Source of the DNA: Meconema thalassinum
Taxonomy: Eukaryota > Arthropoda > Insecta > Orthoptera > Tettigoniidae
NCBI GenBank assembly: GCA_946902985.2
Contig: OX336388.2
Coordinates: 227,190,467 to 227,254,466 of the forward strand
Length of the DNA: 64,000 bases
Direction: 5' to 3'
Part shown: piece after piece, positions 18,614 through 30,873 of the stretch
Position numbering within the stretch: position 1 is the first letter of the stretch
Layout of the letters: the number at the start of each line of letters is the position of its first letter
Made by a program: the position numbers and the translations under genes
The notes under the pieces: generated by a model
Databases searched by the model: none
Told to the model about the DNA's origin: nothing
Seen by the model: only the letters and a program-made list of their open reading frames with translations

Positions 18614-21600
18614 CTGTGATCTCAACTGAGATCACCACAAAAAACAAAACTCAACTTGAGCGCATGATGGAAAAGACGATCACAGAATCACTACCCCAGG
18701 CACCAGTCGATAGACTGGACTCACCTGATCATCGGATTCTGGGGGATCAGGGACACCATGCGGAGAAGAATCGGAGCTTCTCAAGAACTCTTCAAACTCT
18801 CAAAACTCGACGCAAGAATTTTATTGGCACAATTAATGTGAACACCCTCACTAAAACAGGCAAATTAAAACAACTCACTAATGCCCTCGAAAAATTTGAC
18901 CTCAAAATCACCGCACTTCAAGAGACACGATTCACGGATGAAGAACACTTTAATACGGAGAATTTCAGAATCTATAAAGGCAAACCTGCCATAAAAGTTA
19001 GAGGCAAACTACCACTCCTGGGAACCGGTTTCGCCATACACAATTCCGTCCTCGACTCAGTCATCGATTTCTCTTCTCCCAACGAAAGAGTATCTCTGCT
19101 CTCAGTAAAGTCAGCCAATAAAGCTTACACACTGATCAACGTCCACGCTCCCATAAATCAACTCAACAAATCCGACCCTGAAACCATGGACAATTTCTGG
19201 GAAACTATCGAAGAAACAACCAACAAAATACCAAGGCACCATGTGAAAATCTTATTCGGCGATTTTAATGCCCAGTTAGGTAAGGAAAGAAAATTTAGTG
19301 ATACCACAGGCCCCCATACTAAGCACGAACGTGCCAACGGGAATGGTGAAAGACTAATTGGCTTCTGCAGAAACTTTGAACTTAAGATCATGAGCACACA
19401 ATTTCAAAAACCTCCACACAAGTTAACCACATGGAGATCACCCAATATTAGACAGGGTGAATACCAAATTGACCATATCGCAATTTCCAAGAAAAACACA
19501 AAATACATTTTAAACGTCCGAGCTCGCAAACGTGCCTTTGAATCAGACCATCATCTTCTCCAAATTAAGACGAAATTCCAACCCAATAGAAAGCAAAAAA
19601 GCCCACCCATAAATATCAAACCAGATCCAGAGTACTTGAAACTCCACAAAGAAGAAATCATAATGCAAATTAATCAGGAGACATCAACAGACTGGCAGAA
19701 AATAACGAAGAAAATTCAGGAAGTCATGAAACTAGGACAACCTCCTCGCACAAGAAAACATCGTTGGTGGAATGCAATTTGCGATCGGGCAGTTGACAAC
19801 CGAATGACTGCGTGGAAAACGTTTAACAGTCACAAAACTGAGGAAAACTGGGAGAACTTTCTTAAAACCCAAAAATATGCCTCCAAAACAATTAGGAAAG
19901 AAACACGAGGATATGACAACAACAGACTCCATGAAATCCAGCAGGATTTCACCCAACATAATACTAGAAACTTCTACAAGACGTGTAGAGAAAACTTAAA
20001 GGGATATCAGGCGCCCAGCATGTGCTTCAAGAAACCCGATGGCACGTTGGAAACTAACGCGAAAGAAATCTGTAAAATATTAGCCCAATATTTCAACTCC
20101 CTTCTTAACTGCGAACAACACCAAGAAAAACTTGCCTTCACTCCTCCGGTTTCCACACACCCGGACTACCAACCCCCTGACCTAGAAGAAGTTCAGGAGA
20201 TCATCCAAAAGCTCAAAAATAACAAAGCACCAGGAGAAGATGGGATCATTGTTGAATTCTGGAAACTGAACGATCCTACACTTACGGAGAAACTTCACCT
20301 TATTTCAGACATATGGATGATGGAGCGAATACCAGAAGACTGGAAATGTGCTCTAATTCATCCGTTACATAAAAAGGGTGATAAAACATACATCAGTAAT
20401 TACAGAGGAATCTCCCTGCTCCCTATTGCTTATAAATTCCTCTCCAAGGCACTTTTAAACAGGCTAGAACCCCAGGTGGATCCGCTAATTGGTGAATACC
20501 ACGCCGGATTCAGAAAAGGGCGATCATGTGCTGAACAGGTGTGGAGCTTGAAAGCAATATTACAAATGAGAAAATGTATAAATACAGTAAAAACATTCGT
20601 CGACTTCAGAAAAGCGTATGACTCTGTAGACCGCGAAACCCTTTTTATGATCATGAAAGAATTCGGGATAGACAGAAAGACCCGAAAAATCATTGAACAG
20701 ACGCTTACAGGAACTATGTCCAGAGTGAAATTTATGGGTGAAATATCGGAGCCCTTTCTCATCAAAACTGGAGTTCGACAGGGGGACGGATTATCCCCAA
20801 TGCTCGTTCATATTGTTCTAGAAAAGATCATTAGGGAATGGGAACCTCATGTAAAAGGAATTCAAATTGGAATCCAAAAAGAGAACCGTCTTACAGTCAA
20901 GTGCCTCGCTTTTGCGGACGATATTGCCATTATCACTAACACCAGACATGAAGCCATACACATAGTGGAAAAATTACATGAAATTGCTCAAAGAACCGGA
21001 CTACAAATTGCTTATGAAAAAACCCACTATATGGAAAGACGGCCAGAAAATAACTCTTCTTTAATCACACAATACGGTAACATAACACAAGTCCCCCATT
21101 TTAAATACCTTGGTGAAATCATACAGTCTTCGGGAATAAACCGAATCGCCAATGAACAAAGAATCACCAAACTACAGAAGGCCTACAAGCTAACGTGGGC
21201 TCACTACAACAAGAAGTGCATCTCGCTAGACGCAAAATTAAGGCACTATACAACGGTGATTCTTCCGGAAGCAACTTACGCAGCCGAAACAATGGTAATC
21301 GACGGTCATTCCAAAATTAAGGATATAGAAAAACAGGAAAGGAAAATTCTCAGAAAGATTTACGGGGCAGTTAATAATAACGGTATTTGGATGAAGAGAC
21401 CTCAAAACGAACTCTACCAAAAGATCCACACGATAACGAAAGTAATCAGAAAACGCCGAGTACAGTTTTATACACACATTTACAGGATGGAAAATTTCAG
21501 AACGGCGAAGAAATTGCTGAACGTTATAACACGGAGTGGCTGATAGAGGTTCAGAGGGACCTACAACAGGTCAACATAGAAACCCTTGAGGACCGCACCG

Positions 21601-21815
21601 AGTGCAGGAATAAAATCAAAAATGTTAAGTTTGATCAGAGATCGTCACGACAGCCTGGAAGAAAGTGGACAGCTGAGCGGAAGAAGGAGCATTCTGAGAG
21701 GATGAAGAGATTTTGGGAAGAGAAGCGGGAAAACGCCAGGAGATAAAATCATGTATTCAAGTTCAATCGCTCTCCTAAAGGGGAACAATCGATTAAATAA
21801 ATAAATAATAATAAT
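18613..21815 (+). mobile_element. LINE subfamily B, nearly full length
   Basis: Begins directly at the end of an AAT run, encodes the whole polyprotein with one frameshift, and ends CAAGTTCAATCGCTCTCCTAAAGGGGAA followed by an AAATAAT tail. The usual leader is missing or very short. Confidence 0.75.
18664..21746 (+). pseudogene. LINE polyprotein (endonuclease + RT), one frameshift near the end
   Basis: Endonuclease motifs: TINVNTLTKTGK, QETRFTD, NVHAPINQ, FGDFNAQLG, IDHIAIS and SDHHLL. RT motifs: KAPGEDGIIVEFW, HPLHKKGD, NYRGISL, AGFRKGRSC, FVDFRKAYDSVD, RQGDGLSP and FADD. The tail has RRVQFYTHIYRM. The main frame stops at 21543. A one-base shift around 21500-21530 restores it, to NTEWLIEVQRDLQQ and ERMKRFWEEKRENARR ending at 21746. 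The frame is open upstream to a GTG, but I take the ATG at 18664, giving about 1030 residues. Catalytic residues all appear present, so inactivation may be recent. Confidence 0.85.
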
Positions 21816-22195
21816 AATACAATGACTGACGTGATGAGGGAAAGGAGGATTTCTTTATATGGACATATAACCCGAATGAAATCAACACGGCTATCAAACC
21901 GAATTTTTGCTTTTCTTCGTGAGAACAAGGCAAAGAGGGCCTGGTTCAGTGAAGTTGAGAAAGATCCTTTGGAGTTTGGGATAACATGTGAAGATATCCA
22001 GGAACGTGGCCCACTTAGGGAAACACTTCAAGAACATCGGAGTTTTCAACCTACGCCGAAACTAAAACCGGGAAGGCGTGGACGACGGAGAGAAAGGTGC
22101 ATCATCGATAGCGAATGGAAGAGAACTGGGCCAACATTAAAATGCAGAATAAACAGTTGACATGACGTGGTCCTAACATTGGCCGTAACGAAGCA
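21816..22195 (+). pseudogene. LINE subfamily A 3' fragment
   Basis: Reads MRERRISLYGHITRMKSTRLSNRIF, AWFSEVEKD and EDIQERGPLRETLQ, the C-terminal tail of the LINE polyprotein. It ends TGACGTGGTCC...GGCCGTAACGAAG as in subfamily A. 5'-truncated at an AAT run. Confidence 0.75.
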
Positions 22196-22222
22196 ATAAT
22201 AATAATAATAATAATAATAATA

Positions 22223-22255
<33 letters not shown>

Positions 22256-22256
22256 A
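22196..22256. repeat. (AAT)n/(ATT)n inverted microsatellite
   Basis: An AAT run followed directly by an ATT run: a perfect hairpin-forming switch between two LINE fragments. Confidence 0.9.
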
Positions 22257-22740
22257 AGGTTGGACTGCATATATCCTTCATAAATACCTAACTTGTGTCC
22301 ACATAACACTTTACAACAGAGAGAGAATTTAATCACGAAATACGGCACTTTACACAAGGTTAATCACTTTAAGTACGTGGGTGAAATAACCGAACCCAAA
22401 GGTATGGAAAGAGTAGCACAAAAAACTACGTGAACACAAAATGTGGGAAGCATACGGGAAATACAACAAGAGATCCATTAGTAACAACACAAAGACTCGA
22501 CACTACACGACTGTCATTACATACGAGACACTCTTCGCCAGGGAGATCCTAAACCTCGACTACAAAGGAGATCTCGAGAACATCAAGAAGGTGGAGAGAA
22601 AAATCATCAGGAAAATCTCGTCTACAATCACACACAATCACAGAGGGATACTCCAACATCGAGACAGATCTCCGCAAACGACAACTGCGATTTTACGGCC
22701 ACATCTCTCTCTCTCCCCGAGTCTCCTGAAACTCACGGTT
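22257..22740 (+). pseudogene. LINE post-RT fragment
   Basis: Frames give FKYVGEIT, then YGKYNKRSISNNTKTRHYTTV and KVERKIIRKISS, equivalent to residues about 815-905 of the intact copy, with a stop and a frameshift. Truncated at both ends. Confidence 0.7.
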
Positions 22741-22881
22741 GGTGGGTAGCATGACTGTCTTCATCAATACCTTCTATCTTAAGCCAACTGCTTCATTAGT
22801 TGATATGGACGTCGTCCTTTAATGCTATCGAGGAACCATTCTTTTAGTCGTTCTCTTCTAGTCTTCCCTTCCAGTTTCCCT

Positions 22882-23216
22882 TCAAACAGTGTGGTGCACC
22901 ATCGTGAGACTGAATGACGACTGATTATCAAAGGGAATTCTGACATACTTAAGAAAACTTACAGTGACAACAGTCTGGGTTACACAGGTCCAAATTGATC
23001 TCAGAAGTACCAATATCACACCAACAGATATCCAATTACATTGAGACGTAAGATGCACAGTTGGGACGTTACACCTGAAGATCGACCAAGGAGATCGGGG
23101 AATGGATGGACGGAGGAACGTGGAACAGTAGTCAAACAATGAAGGAGTTTTGGAATAACAAGAAAAACAGCAGCAGATCATAATTTGTTTTATGTGATCC
23201 TAGGGGTCTAAACAGC
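22882..23216 (+). pseudogene. LINE 3'-terminal fragment
   Basis: Contains a decayed QVQIDLRSTNITPTDIQL segment and FWNNKKNSSRS near the end, then GTGATCCTAGGGGTCTAAACAG and a long AAAT tail. Position and wording fit the last 70 residues of the LINE polyprotein. Confidence 0.55.
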
Positions 23217-23304
<88 letters not shown>

Positions 23305-23336
23305 ATGAATAAATAAATAAATAAATAAATAAATAA
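23217..23336. repeat. (AAAT)n tetranucleotide run, about 120 bp
   Basis: About 30 AAAT units with one variant unit, serving as the tail of the preceding LINE fragment. Confidence 0.95.
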
Positions 23337-23339
23337 TGT

Positions 23340-26300
23340 TAATAATAATAATTAAATAATTAAATGGCGTAGGGATGTGGCGACCCCATCGCCCAGTGGG
23401 TGACCACTGCAATCAGCCACCCGAGTATTGGCGGGAAAACCATACCTTTTTCGAGTAGGAGGAAATGCCTGCTCTTAGCCGGAAGACATCATGAGGCCCT
23501 CCAAGGCTCACAACCTTGGTAGTATTTTGGTCAGTGTGAAATATCATTGACCCCAATCTACAGTTTTTCAACTGTTCAAAGCATGGAGAAAAATTCAGCA
23601 GAAGCTACTACCCCAGGTGGTAACCAATCCACCTTCACCTTGAGTGAAGCATGCAGGCCTTCGGATTCTGGGGAGCCTGCGCAGACATGCGTGGAGGTAT
23701 CGGAGACTCCAGGAAAGATCAGTCACAAACGCCGGAATTTCTTTGCTACTTTCAACGCAAACTCACTTCTTAAGATCGGCAAACTCAAACAGGTTACTGA
23801 TGTCTTGTCCCGATATCAGATATTGATCGCTGCAATTCAGGAAACAAGATTCACAAGTCACAAGGTTATAGAATCTTCAAAGGCAAGACCGGTAAACGTG
23901 TAGTAAAAACCATCCCACACTTAGGCACAGGATTTATTGTCAACAGGAAGATTTTGGGTTCGATTGTGGACTTCACATCCCCTAACAGCCGAGTCTCTAC
24001 TCTTTCTTTTCGGTGTACAAATAGAGTTTATACAATGGTGAACGTACATGCGCCAATCAATCAGGCGAATAAAAAGGACCCGGAAGGAACAGACGCATTC
24101 TGGGAGGAGCTAGAATATATCCTCTCAAAGGTACCTGACAAACATACCATCATTCTCCTAGGGGATTTCAATGCCCAGCTTGGCAAAGAACGAAAATATC
24201 AGAAGATTATTGGAAACTACCCAGCTCACAGGAGAACTAATCGTAATGGAGAGAGGCTTGTGGAGTTATGCAGAGCATTCAATCTGGTCCTAAAGTCAAC
24301 GGCGTTCAAACACCTACCCAGAAAACAGAAGACCCGGATTTCTCCAAACTCCAACCTTGGTGAATTTCAAATTGATCATGTCGCCATTGCACGGAAAGCG
24401 CAACGAGAGATCCAGAACGTGAAGGTTCTGAGTAGTGGCAACTTAGACTCGGACCACTACCTTTCGCAAATCAAAGTTAGACTAATTACAAGAAATAACA
24501 AGAAGATTACTCCAAGAAAAACTGATAAGTTTGACAGAGACAAGCTAAGGAGCAACCAAGAATTCACCCACAAGTTGGAAACTTTAAATCCAGAGAATTG
24601 GGAACAATTACAAGAGGCTATAGTCAGAACTGCAAAGGAGACTGTCCCACTCACAAAATCAAGAAAGCATCCTTGGTGGGATCATGAATGTGATACAGCA
24701 GTTCAGCTAAGACAGGTTGCGTGGCAGAAATGGAATTGCCCCAAAAATGAAGAGAATAGGGTCAACTTCCTAAACGCGAGAAAATCTGCATCAAAAACCA
24801 TCCGTGGCGTGAAAGGTACGTTTAATAGGGAACAGTTGGTACAGATTGAGCAAGACTTCCAGAAAAATAACACACGTAACTTCTATAAAACCTTCAAGCA
24901 CAGTCTGAACAAATACAACCCCCCAAGTCTACAGTTTAAAGATTCTAACGGGAAATTGGCTCACAATGATAAAGATAATTGTCAGATTCTAGCAAGTTAT
25001 TTTGAAAACCTCCTCAACTGTGAGGCTCCAGTGACCCCTTTCGTTTATGAAATAAATCCAAACATCCACCCCGATTCGTCCCCACCTACAAAGGCTGAAA
25101 TCACGAAGATAATCCAAGAGCTGAAGGACAACAAGGCACCGGGTGAAGATTTGATAATTGCTGAACTGTGGAAACATGCAGGGGAAAAGGCAATCGACAA
25201 GCTTGTTGCAATTATTCAAGAGGTCTGGGAGAGCGAAAAACTCCCAAGTGGATGGACCTCTGCCGTAATTCATCCACTACATAAGAAAGGGGAGAAAACC
25301 GATGTGAACAATTACCGTGGCATCTCTCTTCTGTCAATAACTTCCAAGATCCTCTCAAAATCTCTACAGAATAGGGCGGAACAACAAATCGATCCACAAC
25401 TGGGGGAATACCAAGGGGGTTTCAGAAAGGGACGGTCATGTGCTGAGCAGATTATGAATCTGAAGTCCGTCCTTTCATATCTGAAAATCAGGAACAGGGA
25501 ATTCGTGGTGACCTTTGTTGATTTTAGAAAAGCGTACGACTCAATTGATCGAACCACCCTATTGCAAATCCTTGAAGAGTTTGGCTTAGATAACAAGACA
25601 CAATCAATTATCCAGCAAACCCTGACCAACACCACCTCCAAAGTGAAGTTCAGAGGAGAGTTGTCCGATGCCTTTGAAATCAGGACAGGAGTGAGGCAAG
25701 GAGACGGACTCTCACCTCTACTCTTCAACTGTGTTTTAGAAAAGGTCATCCGAGAATGGCGGAAGGAAATTAAAAATTCAAGGGTAGAAAATGGGGTAAG
25801 GCTAGGGTACAAGTATATGAATCTTACGATCGACTGTCTAGCCTTTGCAGATGATCTAGTGATCTTTTCAGATTCCATTGATACGGCAGAAGAACAACTT
25901 AACCAACTGAAAAATCAAGCACTGAAGGCTGGGCTTCAAATCTCCTTTGAAAAGACACAATTCATGACAAACATAAAATCAGCGCCCAGGGAACTGGAGG
26001 TCGGACTAGGAAAAGTTCAGAAGGCAGAAAAGTTTAAATACCTCGGTGAATGGATAGAGCCTAACCTATCAGAGAAAGAAGCCTTCGTGTCACGCATTAA
26101 TAAAATGGAAATGGCATACAACCTGACTAAAGACATCTACAATAAGAGATCGATATCCTTAAATGCCAAAATTAGACATTACTGCACTGTTATTTGACCA
26201 GAGGCTCTGTATGCGGCAGAGACTCTAACAATGAACAAGAAAGGTCTAATGGAAAAACTAGAGGCGAAAGAAAGGAAGATTTTGAGGAAAATCCTGGGTC

Positions 26301-26756
26301 CTATCAAAGAAAACAGCGAGTACAGAAGGCGTCACAACCACGAATTATACAAGCACGTGGAGAAGATCAGTGACACGATTCGAAAAAGAAGGATTGCCTT
26401 TTATAGCCACGTGACACGAATGAGCCCAGGCAGGATATCAAAACGGATATTGACGTACTTTCAAGATAAGAAAACCAAAGGGGCATGGTTCACGGAAGTT
26501 CAGAAAGATCTACGTGAAATGGAAATTTCCCCTAACGATATCCAGGAGCGTGTTCCACTTCAGGAAAAACTACGTACGCACAAAGGTTTCCAGGAAAAGC
26601 CGAAGCTGAAGAAAGGGAAGGTGTGGTCCCAAGAGAGAAAATAACAACACCGGAGACGAATGCGGGAACACTGGGCGGTAGTTAAAGCTCGGAAGAAGAG
26701 ACAGTTGAACTGACGTGGTCCCTAGTTGGCCGAATCGAAGAAAGAAGAAGAAGAAT
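23340..26756 (+). mobile_element. LINE subfamily A, full length but decayed
   Basis: Leader 23340-23582, broken polyprotein, short 3' end TGACGTGGTCCCTAGTTGGCCGAATCG and an AAG/AAT-type tail. It starts immediately after the AAAT run. Confidence 0.75.
23583..26713 (+). pseudogene. LINE polyprotein with frameshift and two stops
   Basis: Starts MEKNSAEATTPGGN, like the intact copy. Endonuclease: TFNANSLLKIGK and QETRFTS, then a small deletion near 23860 shifts the frame. The other frame resumes at QGYRIFKGK and continues with HAPINQ, LGDFNAQLG, IDHVAIA and SDHYLS. RT: KAPGEDLIIAELW, HPLHKKGE, NYRGISL, GFRKGRSC, FVDFRKAYDSID, RQGDGLSP and FADD. A TGA at 26195-26197, probably from CGA by CpG decay, interrupts TVI-PEALYAAE. 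A TAA at 26642-26644 precedes the last 22 residues. One older defect and two point stops suggest moderate age. Confidence 0.85.
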
Positions 26757-26789
26757 TACATAATTAATTAATTAGTAATAATAATGTAA

Positions 26790-27400
26790 ATACAATTGAA
26801 TACCAGCATGCGTCTTATAGCTGGCACCATCAGACCAACTCCAGTCCACTGGCTCCCACTGTTGTCTGGTACAATGCCACCTGAGTTACGAAGATCCAGT
26901 GCTCTTGTTCGAGAGTACAACAAGATCTGCCAGAATCCTCTGCTACCTGTTCTAGGCGACATACTAGCTCTTAGTCTCCAAATATTGAAATCACGACATC
27001 CACCTCTTTGTGATGCTGCTCTGAAGACATCCACCAACTTCGATGCTTTGGAGGAATAGAAAGGCCGCTGGAATAACTCCACTGACTTTCCCCTAAATAA
27101 CATCTTCAGAGGGGAAAAATTGCTAACGGATTCCAACTACCGCGTGCAACTTGGTCCAGGCTGAACAGGACCAGGACAGGTCATGGAAGGTGCAAGGATT
27201 CTCTCTATAAGTGGACCATCTCTAGAATGTGATTGAGGAGACCCTCGCCAGACCATTCCCCACATTTTAAGCGAGTGTCAACTACGGGCTTATCCAGGTA
27301 GATCGGAAGACTTTCTATCACCAACAGCGGAGGACTGCAGTGGGTTCAAAAGTTGGACATTCAGCTATAACGGATAACACTAATGCCTGAAGTGAATAAA
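26790..27400 (+). pseudogene. LINE C-terminal fragment, Jockey/CR1-type
   Basis: Reads MRLIAGTIRPTPVHWLPLLSG, PPELRRSSALVREY and ALKTSTNFDALEE, then, after stops and shifts, RLNRTRTGHGRCKDSLYKW and a zinc-like ECD.GDPRQTIPHILSEC segment. This layout (ITG...PTP...LP...G..PP..RR, then CxC...H...C) is the distal tail of Jockey/CR1-like non-LTR polyproteins. It matches the fragment at 32331-32917 on the other strand. No RT core remains. Confidence 0.6.
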
Positions 27401-27479
27401 TGTTTTTTTGTTATTGTGTATATATTGTATATATTATGTATATAATTTCCTTGCCATACGCTAATAATAATAATAATAA

Positions 27480-27655
27480 TGTTAATAATTGTGGAGCCTT
27501 TAGTAAAAGTCGTGGAGAAACATAGAAAGTAAACTGTTACGAAGTGGTCCACAGATCCAACACAGTGCATTCATGAAGACATTTTGGGCAGATAAGAAGG
27601 CGAAAACCATCAAGCCATCTAACAAGTTCAAACGCGCTCTTTGAATTGGCATAAC
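27480..27655 (+). pseudogene. LINE 3'-terminal scrap
   Basis: A TTCATGAAGACATTTTGGGCAG segment resembles the RMKRFWE end of the LINE polyproteins. AAT units precede it. Too short for more. Confidence 0.4.
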
Positions 27656-27664
27656 GAATAATAA

Positions 27665-28255
27665 TATATAATTATATGGAATCTTTACAACAAACGAGCA
27701 GTATCTCGTAATGCAAAACTGCGCCATTACAAAACAGTTGTTTTGCCTGAAGCCTTGTACGAGGCAGAAACCACAGTCATTACAGGAATGACGAGAATTT
27801 ATGATATTGAGAAACAGAAACGATAAATTCTTAGTAAAATCCATGGCGCTGTTTTCCGTAATGGAATTTGGGTCAGGAGACCAACAAAGGAACTTTATGA
27901 AAATACAAACACCATTATAGGTAAATTTAGGAAGAGACGTCTGCAGTTCTATGGACATATATAGGATGGATGAGAACAGACTCACTAAGAAGACTTTCAA
28001 TATCGTGAATGCAAGGAAATTTAAAATCTCTGAAGACGACATTAAGGACAGAGAACAATTACAAATAAAATCAGACACACAAAAATTGTACAAGTCTCAA
28101 GGAAGGAAACAACAGGAAAAAATGGTCAGAGTAAAGGAAGAAAACGCACAGCAAACTAATGAAGAGGAAATGGGAAGAAAAGAAGAGAGGAAAAGGATGT
28201 GAAGCTGTGATTGGCTCAAGTTCTCACGCTCTCCTGAAGGGGAATAATCGGAAAT
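27665..28255 (+). pseudogene. LINE subfamily B 3' fragment
   Basis: Frames give AKLRHYKTVVLPEALYEAETTVI, IRRPTKELYENT-like sequence, RRLQFYGHI and RMDENRLTKKTFNIVN, then ERKRM. The end CAAGTTCTCACGCTCTCCTGAAGGGGAATAAT marks subfamily B. Several frameshifts. Confidence 0.7.
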
Positions 28256-28585
28256 ATTAATAATTTTTACGAGGGAAGTGGAAAATCTTACATAAGACAC
28301 TTGAGAAGGCTCCGCACTCCTCTAGCGAGTGGGATTCTTACCCACTTACAACCACGCCCAATCGTTTTGATAAAATCCATTCCGTGTCCACTTACGTATT
28401 TTTTCCGGATGGTATCGTTTTCTATGCTTCACGAACACCTTCATACTTCTCCATTCATACGTAATCCATACATCGCAGCCTTACTCCCCCAAATCATATA
28501 AGTCTCCCTCTTTCTTCTAATGCCGGAGAACCGTCTAGACAGAGAAAGCGACCTTGTTCCATCAGTACTGGCTCCTTAGCATAAT
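28256..28585. other. Unassigned spacer
   Basis: No gene, repeat or RNA recognised; overlapping short frames only. Confidence 0.35.
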
Positions 28586-28771
28586 TTCGACAATGCATGG
28601 ATTTTGATGCGGTTTTCACCATTCTGTAAATGATTAGTCGAGGGAGAATTATGTAGAAAAGCATTCAATTATGACCAAAGGAAGCCGAGCAGTAACGATT
28701 TCAGTGAATCAAGTCGAAGAAAACCCTGCCGTCCATGCACCTTTTAAGCTTACGCTGGGTAAACCGTATAC
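28586..28771 (+). mobile_element. Helitron fragment, left part
   Basis: ATGGATTTTGATGCGGTTTTCACC and AAGCTTACGCTGGGTAAACC match 3172-3345. The match stops where an RTE fragment begins and resumes at 29535. Confidence 0.6.
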
Positions 28772-29534
28772 TGTGCTAGTGCAACATTCGGTCGTCTACG
28801 ACAAAGGGTCTTTGATAACTACAACATCAATGCTCAGACAAAACTTCATGTCTACCAGGATGTTGTGATACCAACACTCCTTTAGGGTGTGAAACTTGGA
28901 CCACTTACAGGAGACACATAAAGTGCCTGGAGAAATATCATCAGCGCTGTCTGAGAAGGATCCTTAGGGTTAAATGGCAAGATCACCGAACTAACATCAG
29001 TATCTTGGAAAAAGCATGTACCATCAGCATTGAGGCTGTGGTCATGAAACATCGACTTCGTTGGACAGGTCATGTTGTTGGTATGCCTGTTTTTCGCCTT
29101 CCAAAGCAAATTATGTACGCTCAACTGAAGGGTGGCCGTCGCCACCAGGGTGGACAACAAGAAATGTTCAGGGACGTCCTAAAGTCGAACATGAAGGATT
29201 GCCACATCAACACCACTAACTGGGAAACAGAAGCAGGTAATCGCCTGGTTTGGCGTCGTCTTACCCATGAAGGTCCTAAGAACTTTGAACTACAATGTCG
29301 GAGATTTGAAACTGAGAAGCGGATTGCTCGGAAAGAGCGGGCGTTCCTCAGGATGAATAACCCACAACAACTGGATCTCAACGCTGGCAATGTTTGTCAG
29401 CACTGTGGAAGATTTTGTGGCTCGAGGATTGGCCTGCATAGTTATATAAGAACTTATAGACTCACAAATAACGTCTGAGGAAGAGGAAGACAATCATACT
29501 CGTCAGCAAGTGATAGCCTATCATCATCATACTA
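28772..29534 (+). pseudogene. RTE-type LINE C-terminal fragment inserted in the Helitron
   Basis: An open frame 29005-29478 reads SILEKACTISIEAVVMKHRL-type sequence, RLRWTGHVVGMP, RLPKQIMYAQL, GGRRHQGGQQ and WETEAGNRLVWRRL. It ends with a zinc-finger-like CQHCGRFCGSRIGLHSYIRT, the classical tail of RTE/BovB-type polyproteins. Upstream, decayed frames show PTLL and LYRRHIKCLEKYHQRCLRRIL-like remnants. Ends in an ATC run. The frame starts within the element, so no initiator is implied. Confidence 0.75.
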
Positions 29535-29615
29535 TGAGTGTAAGAATTGTTCAGCATGAAATGTTCTACAAAGAAGTCCGTGACAGCGTATCTCTATCTT
29601 TAATACATCGCCCAC
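29535..29615 (+). mobile_element. Helitron fragment, right part
   Basis: GTGTAAGAATTGTTCAGCATGAAATGTTCTAC matches 3357-3390, continuing the copy cut at 28771. Confidence 0.6.
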
Positions 29616-29761
29616 TGTAAGTGCTTTTACTTTTTCATTTCTTCCAAAAATCACCATTCAGTGGAAATTTATATTACTGGCTTCGGAGCGAGTTATAAGA
29701 TAGCGAGTGAGCCTATCGCCCCAACATCAGTAAGCATCTAACTGTCGAGTTGTGTCGAGAA

Positions 29762-30275
29762 GGTTGGTTGGTTGGTTCCTCGGTTTAGGGGCTGCGACAA
29801 CGCGGTCATGTAGCTCCGTGTACTTTGGATGTGTGTAAAATCTGTCTGATAACCGGTGTTAATTGTGATGACTGTATTAATGTGTGTATCTGCTTTTTAA
29901 TTGAAGTAAGAACTGCAACTTAGAATTTTTCAAATAGTTCCTACTTTTGCCGCGAAACGCCACCGTCAAGGACTACTAGGCCTAGTTCAGAACTAAGCTA
30001 CTAGACGCCACCGCAGTCGGCTCTTGGCAACGAACGTAGGAACCTAAGAGCGTTGTCTACATTCTTAACCTATACAATTTAGCTTCACACAGGTGTAATT
30101 AGTGGAAAGTTCTTTAACATGTCATAAATCTATGACATGGGACCGCCGGCTTTACTTCCCCTCCGAAGGAAGGCATACTGAGGGATTTTTAACTCTCTTA
30201 AAAAATCCGACGGCTTCGGCGGGGTTTGAACCCGCTATCTTGGGCATAGAAGCTCAGCGAAATGTCGAGAAGCGT
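29762..30275 (-). mobile_element. Long tRNA-derived SINE (family F), uninterrupted copy
   Basis: In minus orientation the head has a B box GGTTTGAACCC-type palindrome (30222-30233) and the tail a run of (AACC)n at 29762-29780. The body shares GACAACG, TCTGATAACCGGTGTTAA, CATAAATCTATGACATG and CCCCTCCGAAGGAAGG with 11863-12710 and 55626-55830. It serves as the unfilled site for the SINE at 12071. Confidence 0.6.
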
Positions 30276-30329
30276 ATGTGTATTTTGTGTTTCGCTGTTC
30301 ACCTCGGCTATGGTGAATTGCGTCTGGGA

Positions 30330-30406
30330 ATTGCCGTCCATGCACCTTTTAAGCTTACGCTAGGTAAACCGTTTAAGATACCCGGCGAAGCCGAGGCTGG
30401 CTGCTA
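30330..30406 (+). mobile_element. Helitron 3' end
   Basis: CCGTCCATGCACCTTTTAAGCTTACGCTAGG as in the other Helitron copies, then CCCGGCGAAGCCGAGG and a CTAG end followed by T. Almost all of the interior is lost. Confidence 0.55.
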
Positions 30407-30716
30407 GTAATGTATAAAACTGCGGAAGCTCCAAAGTTAGTTAGCTATATAATATTCTGTTTGCGAGTATCACGCATCGATGAATGGAGACCTCTCGCCT
30501 AATGAAATGACAACAGTATCGACCACCCTCCCTATTATATTGTCAACATAGTCATAACGGGCAAATAACATTTTCAATTGATGATGACGATGATGATGAT
30601 GATGAATTTTATATCATCGCCAGTTAAATGAGCGCGATTGGAAAATACACTAGATAAATTCCACTGCTCTGTTAGTTTGATTTTATATTTATTAATACAC
30701 CAAACGAAACTCCATG
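30407..30716. other. Unassigned spacer with a short GAT run
   Basis: A (GAT)n run lies near 30580-30605. Otherwise AT-rich with no recognised feature. Confidence 0.4.
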
Positions 30717-30873
30717 CAAATACCAACTATAGAAAAAAAACATATGTTTAAAAATTTGAACAAAAAATAATATTTGAACCAGTGGCGTAGGCAGGGGGGT
30801 GTTACTGGATGCAAATACCAACTATAGAAAAAAACATATCTTAAAAAATGTGAACAAATAATAATATTTGAAC
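30717..30873. repeat. 93-bp tandem duplication at the hAT left end
   Basis: 30717-30810 is repeated at 30811-30905: GCAAATACCAACTATAG, then AATATTTGAACCAG-T/G-GGCGTAG-G/C-CAGGGG. Each copy includes the target octamer and the first bases of the hAT element. Confidence 0.75.
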
